Assembly: GCA_964354225.1 (NCBI GenBank)
Contig: CAYGZC010000163.1
Coordinates: 1-5,686 of the forward strand
Source of the DNA: CAYGZC01 sp964354225
GTDB lineage: Bacteria > Bacteroidota > Ignavibacteria > UBA10030 > SZUA-254
Reading direction: 5' to 3'
DNA: 5,686 nt
Positions within the stretch are counted from its first letter, which is position 1. Each line of letters starts with the position of its first letter. The position numbers and the translations under genes were made by a program. Below the pieces are notes generated by a model. It was given only the letters and a program-made list of their open reading frames with translations. It did not search any database and was not told the DNA's origin. This document shows positions 5,300-5,686 of this stretch, in pieces.

Positions 5300-5560
5300 G
5301 CTTATTTATCGTGGCGTTGCTACCACGTTTGGTTTGTTGAACGTTACAACATTCCAAAGTTCGACAATATGTCCGATGCAGTCGCCTGCCTATGTAGGCA
5401 AGTGTGGTGCACCTCCTATTGCCATTCAGCCGGATTCAACAAACCCGACAGTGGATGTGTTGAGCATCCATACCGTAGCGGATGAGTTCACCTCACCATG
5501 CGGGTATCTGAGATGTTCAAAAAGAACATCGAACTTTTTGGTGCTGGCGAAAATGAATAA
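5294..5560 (+). pseudogene. Plus-strand gene remnant with one in-frame TGA
   Basis: From a TTG at 5294 the frame reads a protein-like stretch (EAYLSWRCYHVWFVERYNIP, then KFDNMSDAVACLCRQVWC, GFNKPDSGCVEHPYRSG) to TGA at 5483-5485. It then continues in the same frame with VHLTMRVSEMFKKNIELFGA and a GENE tail to TAA at 5558-5560. The segment after the TGA keeps a coding-like composition (Met, Lys, Phe, Glu in a helix), which suggests a single nonsense change in an 87-residue gene. There is no good start: TTG has no ribosome site, and the frame is open further upstream without an ATG. It is rich in Cys and Trp; no family is named. The longer overlapping frame at 5193-5630 is less protein-like. 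Recoding at the TGA is possible but unsupported. Confidence 0.35.
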
Positions 5561-5582
5561 TATTTGTGCATGGCGTTACAAC

Positions 5583-5686
5583 GACGCGCGGGAAAAACGA
5601 ACGTGCGAGCGAACAAATCTCTTCTTTTGAGATTTGTTTGAGCGAGCATGGAGTTTTTCCCGATGTTCCGCGCCGTTCGCGAAGCG
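5583..5686. repeat. Structured repeat, copy R3 (cut by window end)
   Basis: Matches 4294-4392 of copy R2. Stem GGGAAAAAC (5590-5598) with GTTTTTCCC (5653-5661), inner 10-bp hairpin AACAAATCTC (5612-5621) with GAGATTTGTT (5629-5638), loop motifs GTGCGAGCGAAC and TTTGAGCGAGCATGGAG. Stem bases differ from R2 on both sides in a pairing-preserving way. It is the attC-like junction upstream of cassette E and contains no gene. Confidence 0.75.

Larger units (their letters stand above)
5042..5582 (-). mobile_element. Cassette E: long inverted-repeat ends, microprotein and broken gene
   Basis: The left end from 5042 (GTTGTACGCCGTGCACAAATA and on) is matched by the reversed right end from 5582 (GTTGTAACGCCATGCACAAAT and on). 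The first 23 bases differ by one inserted A and one G/A change. After about 20 extra bases on the left, the match resumes through ATTCATTTTCGCCAGCACCA (right 5541-5560 region, left about 5086-5106). The ends are thus longer than in the other cassettes. Content: a minus-strand microprotein, its hairpin, and a plus-strand gene remnant whose stop lies inside the right repeat. Confidence 0.5.

Noticed and set aside
1..5686. CRISPR array
   Set aside because: The repeats are long, imperfect, structured and few, with genes between them; there are no short regular repeats with uniform spacers.
1..5686. Insertion sequence or transposase
   Set aside because: No transposase-like frame and no target-site duplications around the inverted repeats were seen; the cassette ends are all different, unlike IS or MITE ends.

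Overview
The window looks like part of a gene-cassette array, most likely an accessory or chromosomal integron array. This rests on the layout: no integrase gene is present in these 5.7 kb. The host is probably a Gram-negative bacterium, because two genes encode likely lipoproteins and one a likely outer-membrane beta-barrel. Genes are AT-rich, the structured repeats are GC-rich, and several starts have clear Shine-Dalgarno sites. I cannot name the phylum with confidence; Bacteroidota/Chlorobiota, Spirochaetota or an environmental proteobacterium would all fit.

Layout. Position 1-142 is the window-truncated end of a GC-rich structured repeat (copy R1). Cassette A (231-2308) carries a three-gene minus-strand operon: beta-barrel protein, lipoprotein, second related lipoprotein. 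Cassette B (2427-3571) carries one minus-strand gene, a TIR-domain protein with the WxxxE catalytic signature and a helical C-terminal half, a good candidate for an anti-phage NADase. Cassette C (3692-4291) carries a minus-strand three-helix membrane protein and a convergent, overlapping 56-residue plus-strand gene. Repeat copy R2 fills 4292-4543 and has no credible gene. Next is a convergent pair, a 48-residue plus-strand protein and a 69-residue minus-strand helix-turn-helix-like protein, framed by a 13-bp inverted repeat. Cassette E (5042-5582) carries a 29-residue single-helix microprotein with a strong downstream hairpin, and a plus-strand gene remnant broken by an in-frame TGA. Repeat copy R3 starts at 5583 and runs off the window.

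The junctions are 100-145 bp imperfect hairpins with the architecture of attC sites: AAC-type core, spacer, stem, large loop, stem, spacer, GTT-type core. Each cassette begins with a sequence that is the reverse complement of its own far end (17-24 bp in A, B and C, longer in E), and these ends differ between cassettes. That is expected if each cassette once existed as a circle whose two ends formed one folded recombination site. G-T wobbles within these pairings fall almost always on the plus strand. This suggests the plus strand folds, and that the minus strand, which carries most genes, is the cassette sense strand. The genes share no single pathway; they look like independently acquired functions (envelope proteins, defence, small regulators) held together by the recombination sites.
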